DNA of 64,000 bases, from NCBI GenBank assembly GCA_037447605.1, contig CM074811.1:1753150-1817149 (forward strand), in the 5' to 3' direction. The position numbers and the translations under genes are program-made. The notes below the pieces were generated by a model. It did not search any database and was not told where the DNA came from. It saw only the letters and a list, made by a program, of their open reading frames with translations. The DNA comes from Zygnema circumcarinatum. Its lineage: Eukaryota > Streptophyta > Zygnematophyceae > Zygnematales > Zygnemataceae. Positions 26,773 through 37,117 of the stretch are shown piece by piece. The stretch's first letter is position 1, and each line of letters begins with the position of its first letter.

Positions 26773-28078
26773 TGCTTGCTATCCCAGGGACCTCCAAAGC
26801 TGCAAGCTCTGTGGCTCCTTCCTCTCCCCCCACACCCCAAAGCCGCCCCACAACCCTTCCCGGCCTCCAAGCTGCGCCCCTCTCCCAACCTTTCCTGCAA
26901 GCAAGCAGAAAAATTTCCCCTTGATTCTTTACCCTTTTTTCTGCAGGCAGACAACCAACCTCTGAGACTCCCTCCCCTAAACAGCAAGGGGAGGTCTTGG
27001 CACGGACGATGTGATCGACGGTACAAAATTCCCGCGCTCTCTGCGCCGTCCGATCCTTTTCAAAAGATCGCGCAGGGCCGTCCAGAGCCGCAGGGGCCCC
27101 TCGGAAAGATCTCGCCAGCTCAGCATCCGCCGGGATTTCCGAGCGCCGTCGGCGCGCCACGTGGCGCCACGCATGCATGCCAGATAAATCAGCGCGGCGG
27201 CCCAGTGGGCCACGTCATCACTGCAACGACAGGTCCATAGAACGGGTCACCGTGTTCTGTTCCATAAATACGTTCACATGCGCTGCAAGCATGTGTGCCA
27301 CGTGGCACGATGAGAAGGACGCTGACGTGGCAAATCCGTTGCAGTGCTGGCGTGGCGCGGGTGAGGCGACGCCGCATCGGGCCAAAGCGGATTCGGACAT
27401 TTTTCCGTACGGATTATACGGCGACTACATCGCAATGCATCTTGTTATCGTATCGTAATTTGTCGTACTGTATCGGGATAAAAATACTGGGTGCGTCGGC
27501 CGATACCATATTTCAGTCGACGGGAAGTCGACCACGTTGTACTGCTATAATATCGGCAGTCAACTGAACTATATGATGTATCATATCGTATCGTATGGAC
27601 GCGGTGTACGAAGTAATAATTCGAATTCCTTGACAGCCACGTGGTGGCGCGCGATTAGAAATGGGTCGTCCGTTAGTCAACCCCGCCCTGCAAAAATTGA
27701 CTAGTCATCGGTTTTTCGTTGACCTTGGGCCATTGACTTCACACTGTTGATAGTGGACTTCACATCCCGTTGACCGTTGACTGATTTCGTTGACCCCGCC
27801 CCACCCGTCTCCGGAATTCCTCCCAAGTCCAAACTCCATCGTGGATTCATGGCCCCGTAGCCGCCCGCCCGATCGTACGGTCACGCGGTTCCGCGAAAGC
27901 GCAAGACCACGGCGGCAACGCGCCCTTGTCCGTACGAATGTGTACGGCTGGTGCGAACCAGGATCCGTACAGCGCGTGGTTTCCAGGGGAGGGGGCGCCG
28001 GCTGAAAGGGACAGAGGGGACGGCGGGCAGAAAGTAAGCGGCCAGGGGAGGGCAGAAGAGGGGAGCGGAGGGGGCGTC
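26773..28078. promoter_or_regulatory. Intergenic, promoter of DnaJ gene with G-box and TTGAC clusters
   Basis: Lies upstream of the minus-strand DnaJ gene and of a possible plus-strand gene at 28079. At 27156-27330 there are several ACGTGGC elements (two exact CCACGTGGC). At 27436-27600 short ATATCG/TATCGTA units recur. At 27674-27796 the core TTGAC or its complement occurs seven times. Open frames on both strands (for example 26521-27240 plus) overlap the DnaJ exon or are composition driven, and are not called. Confidence 0.45.
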
Positions 28079-28660
28079 ATGAGGACGAGGCCGGAGGGGG
28101 TGGAGTACTTGTTGGCGCGGAGGATGCAAGCCTCGGGGGGGAGGAGGAGGAGGGAGCCTCTGCCGGCCTGCGCGGGCTACTTCAGGGCGCAGGTAGGGAA
28201 GGAGGGGATGGCTGCGGCGGAGAGGGCAGGGAGTGCGGGGTTGAAGGAGCAAGGAGGAGATGCAGAAGTTGAAGCGTGTGGATTTTTGGCGTTGGAGGAG
28301 GATATCTGTAGAGATTGGAGTTGCAGCGTGGGTGAGATAGGCAATGGCGCTGCATGTGGCGAGCCAGCTGTTTCATCCTGTGAGAGCAAGGCACCTGCGA
28401 TCGAAGCTGCGTCAAGGGAGCATGGAGGAGCTTCAAATATTGCAGCAGGGCAGTGCTGGATGAACCGGGGGGAATACGCGGTTTCAGAATCACGAGTGGA
28501 AGTTGTAACTATTTCCTGCGATGATGATGCGTGCCAGTGCCTCGACTGCCAGCCTTGCTCGAGCGCCTGCTGCCAAGGCAGTCCTGCAAACATCCGCTAC
28601 AACTTCATCCGCCTTTTTCCAGCTGCAAGCCCGTCACGTGGCCACAACCTGGACAGATGA
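28079..28660 (+). CDS. Hypothetical protein with a cysteine-rich patch
   Basis: Unrecognised. The frame is open from 27926. The ATG at 28079 (MRTRPEGVEYLLARR) gives 193 residues and avoids a G-rich, low-complexity leader; the earlier ATG gives 244. The middle is Gly/Ala/Glu-rich. The C-terminal third has a cluster of seven cysteines starting CDDDACQCLDCQPC, which could bind metal but matches no family I know. The codons look moderately gene-like, yet the opposite strand is also open over much of the same span, so this may be a chance frame or one exon of a larger gene. Confidence 0.35.
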   Translation: MRTRPEGVEYLLARRMQASGGRRRREPLPACAGYFRAQVGKEGMAAAERAGSAGLKEQGGDAEVEACGFLALEEDICRDWSCSVGEIGNGAACGEPAVSSCESKAPAIEAASREHGGASNIAAGQCWMNRGEYAVSESRVEVVTISCDDDACQCLDCQPCSSACCQGSPANIRYNFIRLFPAASPSRGHNLDR

Positions 28661-29722
28661 GCCAATCGAGCATCACTTCGCTGATGAGAATCAGTAGAGT
28701 CGATGATTCATGTGAATATGTCATTGGATGTGATTGTGCTGTGACTCCCCGCCTATTATTTATAGGAAGACAAGTAGAGTAGTTTTCTGAAGAGAGGGAA
28801 TGCGTTCACTGGAAGAGAGGTTAGGCAGGCTCGCCCTTCACAGGTCAGTCAGTGTTCAATCATATTCACTGTTTCTCCTCTACTTTTTCATGTACATTAA
28901 TCGGCCTATTTCAGATAGGCTTGTCTTCGGACTACATCTGTGTCCCTTGGCGCTAAAGGCGCATAGAAGCACTCGCTTTCGCGTTGCCTTGAACCTCGTG
29001 GCTCTACTCCTAATGAAGGGCGACTTGTGAATGCGGAATTAAAAATTCCTGTACATTATGTGGCTAATCTTTCTGCTTCTTGTTGATACTTTTATGTCTC
29101 ACATTCAATCCAACCAACTCGGACACATCCTCCTCTCCTTTAATACAAAAGCGCTGATCTAGATAAATTGTAGGTATGCTGCAAGAGGGACAGCTTGACA
29201 CCTGGTCATAATCTCATGTTTCTCGCCTTTGATCCTCCTGAAAACATTTTTCCCGTTTTTCTTCGACAATCTTTCAGGACAAATTTGAGAAGGCTATTCA
29301 ACTCCCGTGAAAATCTTGTTGAACGGCCAACAAATCTTAGACCATGTCGTGCATCAAGTGGAATGTGAAGTCTGAGGAGTGTAATAACCAAGGAGGCGAG
29401 CAAGCCATTGATACTGCAGATCAACTCAAGCTGCGTCATGCCCAATCCGTGGAATCAGTGCAGGATAGGTTGGACCTCTCCTGACATGCACCATGCAATG
29501 CCATGCCATGTCATGGTTTGCCTTCTCACAGCCTGAGGAGTCGCAAGCCAAAACCGTCTGCGGCACCGGCGAGGACGCATCCTTTGGTAACAATCACATT
29601 CATCTGACTAAGCAATTGACAAGACGCATAATACCATTAGAGAAGAGAAGTCCAGATGAAGCTGGAAAGTATGGCTAGTGTGAACAGGAGAGGAGTTGCC
29701 ACCCGCCAACACTTCTCCGCGG
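28661..29722. other. Intergenic
   Basis: No coding sequence, RNA gene or clear repeat was recognised. It should contain the 3' end of the minus-strand At4g37920-like gene. The run CATGCAATGCCATGCCATGTCATGG at about 29488-29514 is a loose ATGCC repeat similar to the one in the OsmC/ABCF4 promoter. Confidence 0.5.
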
Positions 29723-32700
29723 TTACAAAAACTCCTTTTGGATGACGTCTCGCAAGATTTCCAACTTCACAATGATGTTTGGATTCATCATCTTCTGCGC
29801 CTCCTTGATGAGAGAGCCCTCTCGGTTGGTGTAGTACGCATCGAGCACATGCTTGATCCATTTGTGAAGTACTTCTGGAGTTCTGCTCCCCCTCGCACCA
29901 GAAAAGCAGGAACAATTAATCATTCGAGAGAAGCACTCAAAGCAAACCGCCTGCCCCTTTCACATGAACGCCAGCAATTTTCCCTTCTTTAAGCAATCCC
30001 AACAAGGGCACGTGCAGGCTGAGCAGCCCCTCAACCGGCAGCAGATGAAGGGCAATGCAAGCGGAATCCTATCCTATCCTTCAAGGCACCTTCCCCTCCA
30101 GTCAAAAGACACATAGCTGGCTCAATCAACCTCTTCTTTCCAAACAGAAAAACAAACCAGCTGTTCCTTACGTGTAAAGGTAGTCGATGTCTTTGCCCTC
30201 CATCTCATCTCCAGGGGAGAAGGCCGCAGTGAGCGCAGCAAACTGCTGCCGCGGATCCTCCATAGTGATGAGATGGCGCATGATTCGAACCTCCACGGGA
30301 ATGAGGCGCTGAAGATTGCCTCTTGCTTGCATGTACAGATGATACATCACGTCTTTCACCTGCACACGTCATCAGAATAGATGCAGCCAAGTTCAGACAC
30401 ATGCCAGTCCAGCAGAGGACATTGCAGTCTAGTTGAACCAAGACACTAAACGCGAACTGCGAGAAACATTGGAAGTAAACGGAGAAATAACGTGGCGGGA
30501 AACAGGCGCAAAGCACAATCTCTGTTAACAAATGAGCTGCACACGGACTCTTTGATTTTCTTCACTACGCCGCCGACTAAAAGGATACGAAACTGGGTCG
30601 AGTATGAAACTTTTGTTTTCCTTCCATAATAAGCATGGACATGAGATAAGCGATGTGCATTCGCCAGCCCAAGATAGGATGCATATCAAGATGCGAAGCA
30701 TAAGTAAAGGTCCGCAGGGCTCCTCTTCTTCCAGCGACAACTCTTCGGCTGCTGAACTCTCACATACAAGCCTGAGCCTCCCAAATATACACTGACCTCA
30801 TCCTTCATCATAGTGGACTCTTTGGCTGCAGCCCACGCCTTGGTGATGAGCAGCATGAGGGTAGAATCAAGCTGGTTCTTCTCAGCGAGCTCGTCTATTT
30901 TCCTGCAAGCGTCGTCTAAGGAGGGAGACTGCAGAATCTCAGAAAATCTTTCCTCTGCAGTTATTACGGACAACTCGTCCTCCATCGCTTTGTCGTACGT
31001 GTTGATCGCTGTCACACAGCGAGCCGCAAGAGCAGCAAGTTCTGCGTCCAGAGTCGAAACTTCCACACTCAGTGCCTTATCAATTCTTGCCAAAACAAAT
31101 GCATATTATTTAAAGAACATTCCAAGAACATGCAGAGAACCAGAAACAGCACGACAAACAGGACCATCCCATGTCGTCTTCAAATCACACAACCACTCGA
31201 GCTATTACAGTAGGCACAGAGTAACTCGCAAGACGTATTAATGGCGCGCATCAACAGCTACTGCCCGCTCCTCTACCATGGTTGCTATCCACTTCAAGAT
31301 AGAAGCAAGGAGTAAGCAAGGAAGAACATCCAGTATGCGTCAAGTATCTCGTCTCAACAACACCCTCAAAACACAAGTTCCAAGTGAAGTGGGTGAAGAC
31401 AGAGCACAGATCGACAAGGCAGAAGAGCTCACCATCTCGCCTCTCAGGGTTTTTCTGACTTGCGTTACACAGAAGTTGCAGGTGCTCGAAAAAATCGCCC
31501 GTGAAGTCTTTCCGCCGCCTGCTAATAACTGCATCAATGTCCTCCTGATTCTCTTCAATGTAACGGAGCAGGTTATTGTGTCGCTCCATGTCGTCATCAA
31601 CCTGCAGAGAGCAGGGGCACAAAAAGGCTTTCAGAATGGTACGTATGATGAGAAGGGAATGGAGAAAACTTAAGAAAAAAACAATGAAAGTAAAAGGCTT
31701 GCACAATTCATGAATGAAGTGGGGCTTGAAACCAAATTCCGAGCACAAGACCTTTGTCCAAACAAAATGAATGCATTAATGTCCTTCATGCGCTTAATGA
31801 GTGTTTGAGGGGAGTACGGAATTATGCATACCTTGCACTCAAATAACCTTGACAAAATCAACCTCAGTAGATAAAAATCTGCTCAGACGACTCCGACTCG
31901 CAAGGGAAGGGCTGAACATTACTAGACGAATGATCACGTTGAAACAAACTGCTCAGAAGAGAATCGCATAAAGAGGAAAGAGCAAACTCCTCCACACAAC
32001 GTACCTCCTTCAACCTTCTTGCAAGTCTGAATAAGGTCTCCTTCTTCTTCGGATCCTCCATTGCTGCCGCCCTTTCCTTACACCGCTTGAAGAAGTGCGG
32101 CCTTATGCGAACCCATTCTTCACTATACGCCAATAGCTTTCTCCACTCCTCAGGATCAGGCCGGTCGATCCAGAACACCTCTACCAACTTGTCGCATACT
32201 CGAACCATCTTATAGCCCTTCTCAAACTCCAACTCTTCATCAACCTCAGCCGCAATTGTGTCTCCCTCTTCATCACTTCCTCTCCCTTCATCGGCATCGC
32301 TACGCACTACCTCCTCCCTTTTGTCATCGTCAGCAGCGATCCCCCCCTCTTGTTGCTCTCTCTCTGCATCAACGCTCGATCTGAAAACCTCACTTTTGTC
32401 CACTGATGATATCCCTGCACCTGAAGCCGATTCATCCCGTCCTGTTTGTGGAGACTCAAGCGGTACTGCCGCATCTGTAGCGGGCCATGGGCGGGCCCTC
32501 TGATCAGCAGAGGAAACGGAGAGCTCCTTGGCAGTGGCCATAGGAGTGATGTCTCTTCTTCCTGCGGCAGCCACATCACACTAATCAGTCAAATACATAT
32601 AGAGAGTACGAAGTCACGAGCACGTGACTAAGTATGCTAGGTTTAAATGCATCAAGCATTCCCGTTAAGGAGAACCAAATGGCCAGCTGACTGACGATCA

Positions 32701-33356
32701 TCGGCAAAATTGGGACCACCAGGCCACCTATCGGCACCAATCGACCCTCAAAAGCAGCAGATACTAAATTATTCATTTCCAATAAAAAGGAAACATAGTA
32801 AAGTGAAGTGTTTAAAAAAAATAAAGAGGCAGCCCTCTCATCAAATGAAAGAATGTAAGCCAAAACCTCAGACAGAGAAGCCCACAAAATTCCACAAAGA
32901 GGCAATTTGGAATGATTTTTTCAATCCTTGATTTAATTTCATAGTCCTTCACGCAACCTCTTTCCGTCATAAGCCCAGCACCTGGAAGCAAATAACTCTA
33001 CACACTTACCTACTAGCCGCTAATTTATGACTTCCAATTACCAAATCCTTGAGCCAAAGAGAGAAAATAGGACAATTCGTCATTCTTCACGATAGCGAGG
33101 AAAGCAAACATCTTCATGACAGGCTGCAAGCAGGCATAACGAAAGAGTTCTCACCCCGAATCCGCGCATGTCTCCCTGCAGTCGGAGCCGATATAAAGCT
33201 ATGCCCACCAGAGCTCCTCATTCCTTCCCTTAATGCCCTTCTCTCAGGCAAAGCCACTCGCTCCCCTGCATCCGCCTGCACGGGGTGTGGGCTTGCCACA
33301 GAGGTCACCCCGCGGGAGAGCACGAGCATATTCCCGAACTGACGCAGGGCCGCCAT
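29723..33356 (-). CDS. Chloroplast protein of unknown function, At4g37920 family
   Basis: Homologue of the plastid protein known only as At4g37920; its role is not established. Six exons agree in phase: 33155-33356, 32005-32561, 31441-31601, 30797-31085, 30172-30359 and 29723-29882, total 518 residues. Exon 1 (MAALRQFGNMLVLSRGVTS) is a likely transit peptide. About 110 acidic residues follow, then the conserved core: CDKLVEVFW, RIRPHFFKRC, VDDDMERHNNLLRYIEEN, RRKDFTGDFFEHL, AWAAAKESTMMKDEVKDVMY, FSPGDE and LHKWIKHVLDAYYTN. It is mostly helical, with no membrane segment or catalytic motif I can name. The third intron needs a GC donor (AG|GCGAGA at 31441/31440) to keep phase. The first exon is divergent from ESS-2, 493 bases away. 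Confidence 0.92.
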
Positions 33357-33849
33357 GGCGGAAACCCTCCTGGTTTCCTCCCGGACCTATCCCTTTCAAG
33401 CTTGAGGGAGAGAAGAGGGAGAGGGAGGAGGCCGAGAGAGAGAGAGAGAGGGGGCAAGAGGAAGGGGAGAGGCCTTCCAGAGAGCGCTGAGGGCGGGCCC
33501 ATAGTGAAGCTCCTATACGAGTAACCCGAGAGCCAATCACGGATTACCACGTCGTCAAAAATGACCACGTGGCATGTTGTGATTTGTACCTCTAGAAAAG
33601 TACCCTCCAAGGAGTCCAACGGTTCCACCGAATTAGGGCTTACGTGGCGCGCCATGAGCGGTCGAATTCAAGTAAGAACTACAAGCTATAAGCGAAGTGG
33701 ACGCTGGACTCGGGAGGTCGTTGAAGGCGGAGAGGGAGAGTGAGAGGCGGCGAAAGTGGGAGGGAGGCGCTGCTGCTGCAGCTGGAGAGGTCGCTGCTGC
33801 AGCTGGAGAGGTCGCTGCTGCAGCTGGAGAGGTCGCTGCTGCAGGCGCC
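33357..33849. promoter_or_regulatory. Shared divergent promoter, At4g37920-like gene and ESS-2
   Basis: About 490 bases separate two oppositely directed start codons. It holds a purine-rich tract (33405-33480), a perfect G-box CCACGTGG at about 33568 and an ACGTGGCGCGCC at about 33643. The ESS-2 side ends in three exact copies of a 21-base unit (see next entry). Confidence 0.55.
33769..33846. repeat. 21-base tandem repeat at the ESS-2 start
   Basis: Three copies of a unit beginning GCTGCTGCAGCTGGAGAGGT plus a partial fourth, ending two bases before the preferred ESS-2 ATG. The unit is a multiple of three and the frame is open, so it could add an Ala/Gly/Glu/Val repeat if translation started at 33697. 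Confidence 0.9.
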
Positions 33850-35418
33850 ATGTTGGCCTCTCCGGGGCACTCGCCGCGCCACGTGGCGCCGCTTTCTTCT
33901 CCCGCAGGCCGCGATGGCAGCAAGGCGCTCCGCTCAAGCACAGGCGCGGCTCTCATGGGACCGCCTCCCCCGAAGCGGGCGCGCAGGTCCGTAGTTCTTG
34001 ACGAGGATGTATATGTCGCCGCCATAGAAAAAATCGTGGTGCGCGACTTCTTCCCTGATATCCCTAAATTGCAGAACCGCCTGGAGTGGCTAGAGGCTGT
34101 TAGGTCAGGAGACCCTGCGGTTATAAGGGAAGCGCAGCTGCGTATTATTAAAAGGAAGGCGGAGAGGGCGAGAGATGCGACGCCGTCTGTCGCTGGAACG
34201 CCTGGAAGCGTGATACAGACGCCCGGCAGTTTAGCAGTGGGAGCCAGTCCCGCAGTCAGCTTAAGGGCGCAAGATTTAGGGTTAGGGTCTGGAGGAATGG
34301 AGGGCGATTCGATCTTGCCGGACACTGCGCTTTGTTTGGACGATTTTCTGAGGAAGTACACCAGTGAAGATAATGCGTCGTTTGCAGAGATTAAGGAACG
34401 CGATGACCACAAACGACTTGTAAAAGTAGAGAGGCAGTTGGCACCGGCGCAGGTAGCGGAGGAGCTGAAGTTGTTGTCTGGGAAAGATGGTGACGGTGAG
34501 AGGGGTACAGATGGCTATGGAACGTCAGGCCAGACATGCGGAAGCCTTATCTCTTGGGATTACAGAGGCCGGAGCTTGCTGATGTATGATTCTTCTAACA
34601 GACCTGATGCTCCTCTCACACAGCAAGAGCTGGATGACCGCACAAAGGGCCCTCCGAAGGAAGTTGTGAAGCGCAATACCAGGTTCCATGGAAAGGTCTT
34701 CGAGGGGCGTCCTATGGAAGAAGAGACGGTAGCCATATTGTACACTCCTGTAGCGGGAGCGACGCCTGTTGCTTTTGCAGAGCGAGATGCAGCCAGGGCG
34801 CGGCAGCACTATGATTTGGAAGATCTTCGCCGAACACCACGAGGAGGGGAGGGGAGCGGTTCCGGTTACAGCCTTGTGCACACGCCCTCTCCGGCCGTAG
34901 GAGTGGATGAGTCACCGTTCATGACTTGGGGAGAAATCGAGGGAACTCCCATTAGGTTGGAATCTGAGGATACGCCGATTGGCATTGGTGGAAGCGCTGA
35001 CGGACCGCACTTCAAGATTCCAGCTCAGCCTGCAAGAGATGAAGCGGCTCACACAATGTCAAGATCAGCTGCTCGGAGTTTGAGGGAGCGTAATAAGTTG
35101 CAACCTGGAGTGTTAGCATCCTCTCCTGCTAGAACCTCAGGGACACCTACTCGGAGGGCCGCAGCTGTTACTCCGACAGTAGGAGGGCTTTCGGCTGCAG
35201 CTCAGAAGCTTGTTAGCAAGGCTCTCAAGAGGAGTACCGCATCTATGGATCCTAATCTTCGGGCAAGCTATGGAGGCCTGACACCTGGCAGATCCCCGTC
35301 AACTAACCGTCATAGAGATAGCTCTCTGCCGCTAAGGTCACCTTCAGCATCTCCGAGTCTGCAGACTGCAATTGGGGTGGGAAGGGGACCCACTCCGTCA
35401 CCAGTTGTAGGCAAATGA
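33850..35418 (+). CDS. ESS2: Splicing factor ESS-2 (DGCR14/Es2 family)
   Basis: A nuclear protein of the spliceosomal C complex. It is a single uninterrupted frame of 522 residues from the ATG at 33850, odd in a window where nearly all other genes have introns. That start is chosen because plant members open with M-x-x-SPGHSPRH, as here (MLASPGHSPRH). The frame is also open to an ATG at 33697, which would add 51 low-complexity residues. The N-terminal family core is clear: LDEDVYVAAIEKIVVRDFFP, then IPKLQNRLEWLEAVRSGDP and LRIIKRK. The FLRKYTSEDNASFAEI block follows, and later a region with FHGKVFEGRPMEEETVAILY. The Ser/Pro/Thr-rich C-terminal part has many TP and SP sites, consistent with phosphorylation. 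Confidence 0.95.
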   Translation: MLASPGHSPRHVAPLSSPAGRDGSKALRSSTGAALMGPPPPKRARRSVVLDEDVYVAAIEKIVVRDFFPDIPKLQNRLEWLEAVRSGDPAVIREAQLRIIKRKAERARDATPSVAGTPGSVIQTPGSLAVGASPAVSLRAQDLGLGSGGMEGDSILPDTALCLDDFLRKYTSEDNASFAEIKERDDHKRLVKVERQLAPAQVAEELKLLSGKDGDGERGTDGYGTSGQTCGSLISWDYRGRSLLMYDSSNRPDAPLTQQELDDRTKGPPKEVVKRNTRFHGKVFEGRPMEEETVAILYTPVAGATPVAFAERDAARARQHYDLEDLRRTPRGGEGSGSGYSLVHTPSPAVGVDESPFMTWGEIEGTPIRLESEDTPIGIGGSADGPHFKIPAQPARDEAAHTMSRSAARSLRERNKLQPGVLASSPARTSGTPTRRAAAVTPTVGGLSAAAQKLVSKALKRSTASMDPNLRASYGGLTPGRSPSTNRHRDSSLPLRSPSASPSLQTAIGVGRGPTPSPVVGK

Positions 35419-37117
35419 TGAGATTATTTGTACTAATTTGTACAGCATACCTGCAGCACAAGCAAGGCGCTAAATGCCAAAAAGTGACAAGAGACCTGTC
35501 CATTGACAAACAACCATTGGAGCTGCAAGCGTCCTCTGTGATGGCTGTGAAAGGACATTTTGGTGACTGAATCTAGTCTTTTCGCGCATTCTGAAGTAGG
35601 TGAATGGGAAGATTTGAGGTCTCAACATCTTCCCCTTTTTGAACCGTAAGGTCGTCGTTGCTTGATGCGGCAGCGAATGTAGATGTATGGCTCCCTTTGT
35701 CGCGCTCTTAGAACCTTTGTACAACCCAAGAACGAGTTTGAGGATTTACAGCATGGCCGTGCCGTTTACTGTGGTTTATCCAGTTCGATTTAGTGGATGC
35801 GCAAATACTGCTCCATGTTCCGAGATCTTCACTTTTGGTGTCCATTCTCTGTGCATTATTAGTAACTCTATCTGGATCACCCAAGACTATTTTTTCAGAT
35901 TATACCTGTCGTTGTTTTCGCAGGTGATTGCAGGCATGCTTGAAATGCTGTCATGCTTAAAACTGTTGTGCTTAAAGCTGAACACTTACTTTAACTTAAG
36001 GAATGCGTAGCCAACTGATCTATTGGCCCCGCATTGGTTTTTGCTCTAATGTAAATGTTCTTTCGACTGCGGCTCTTGGAGCGCTTTCTTGGTTTTGCCA
36101 TCCTGACACTTCATCGATTGTCCCTCGCTCTAGGAGCATGTACCTGCAGTTGACCCATCCAAAGGAGGGCTAAGGTCTCCTCCCGTCTGCAAACCACACC
36201 CTAAACAGCGATGGGCTGCTTAGTGAACATGAAGGCAGGCTGCAGAGTAAGCTGCTGCATGGCAGTAATGTATTGGCAGCAGGCAACGCAGGGCGTGTCA
36301 TAGTACTTGATCTTCTTTTGCTTCTTTTTCTTCTTTTACACGTACACTGGGATCTGTTGGACGAGTGGGCATTCCTCAAACATGGCTTAGAACTGAGGGC
36401 GTGACATGGGTGACAGGATGTGCAGGTGAGGTCCCCTGCCGCAGCAGCGAATGGACTGTCGTTTTTGTGCCCACCTTCCTGTTGCTGTACTGGTCAGAGC
36501 ACATGCGGGTCATGGAGGGTATTTAGGGTTTTTAGGGTTGGTCCCTCTATTACTGAAGCAACAAGCACACAGTTTATGTTTTTTTAGGACATTTCCTTAT
36601 TTTCCTTTTGTCAAACATAAAGAAAGTTCATTTGCGACCTGCTCTGCTCGCAGCTTCTTGAAATGAATAGGAATGAATAGCTCTCGCCAACTTGTGCTGT
36701 GAAGTAGAATGCTGTCCTACAGCTAGAACAAAAGAACATTCAGAAGCTATGAATTTTTCATGGCTAGAGCATGCATGCACTCCCAACGTCATGCCACCGC
36801 AACAACAACAACAACAAAAGTCCGTCCTAGCTACAGTATAGTACTGTACTGTACAGTACCGTTGCCGTACATCGTCACGCCACATCACGTCACGTCACGA
36901 TTCCAGACCTGCGATTGGCCGCTGGATTCCGTACGGTACGGTTGCACTTTCACACGTGGCGCCTGCGGACTGGTCGTCCAAAATATCACGGCCAATCGCG
37001 CCACGGCGCGGAGCGAGGGAGGGAGGAGAGCGCCCGCCCTCCCTCCCTCCCGCCTTAGCCAGGTTGGAGCCATGGCTGCCTTCCCGCCCGTCGGGCTGAG
37101 AGCATGAAGGCCGTCTG
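35419..37117. other. Intergenic, ESS-2 3' region and methyltransferase promoter
   Basis: No gene supported. The 3' untranslated region of ESS-2 should occupy the first few hundred bases. Near the right end, 36835-36900 has alternating TACTG/TACAG steps followed by four TCACG-type units (CATCACGTCACGTCACG). An ACACGTGGCGCC G-box sits at about 36953 and a GGAGG-type purine tract at about 37015-37050. The right-hand elements probably belong to the methyltransferase-like gene promoter. Confidence 0.5.

Noticed and set aside
26521-27240. Plus-strand frame of 239 codons
   Set aside because: It overlaps the DnaJ first exon on the opposite strand and continues into its promoter. The composition is Pro/Leu/Arg-rich without motifs.
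33633-34412. Minus-strand frame of 259 codons
   Set aside because: It is the shadow of the ESS-2 coding sequence, which has clear family motifs on the plus strand.
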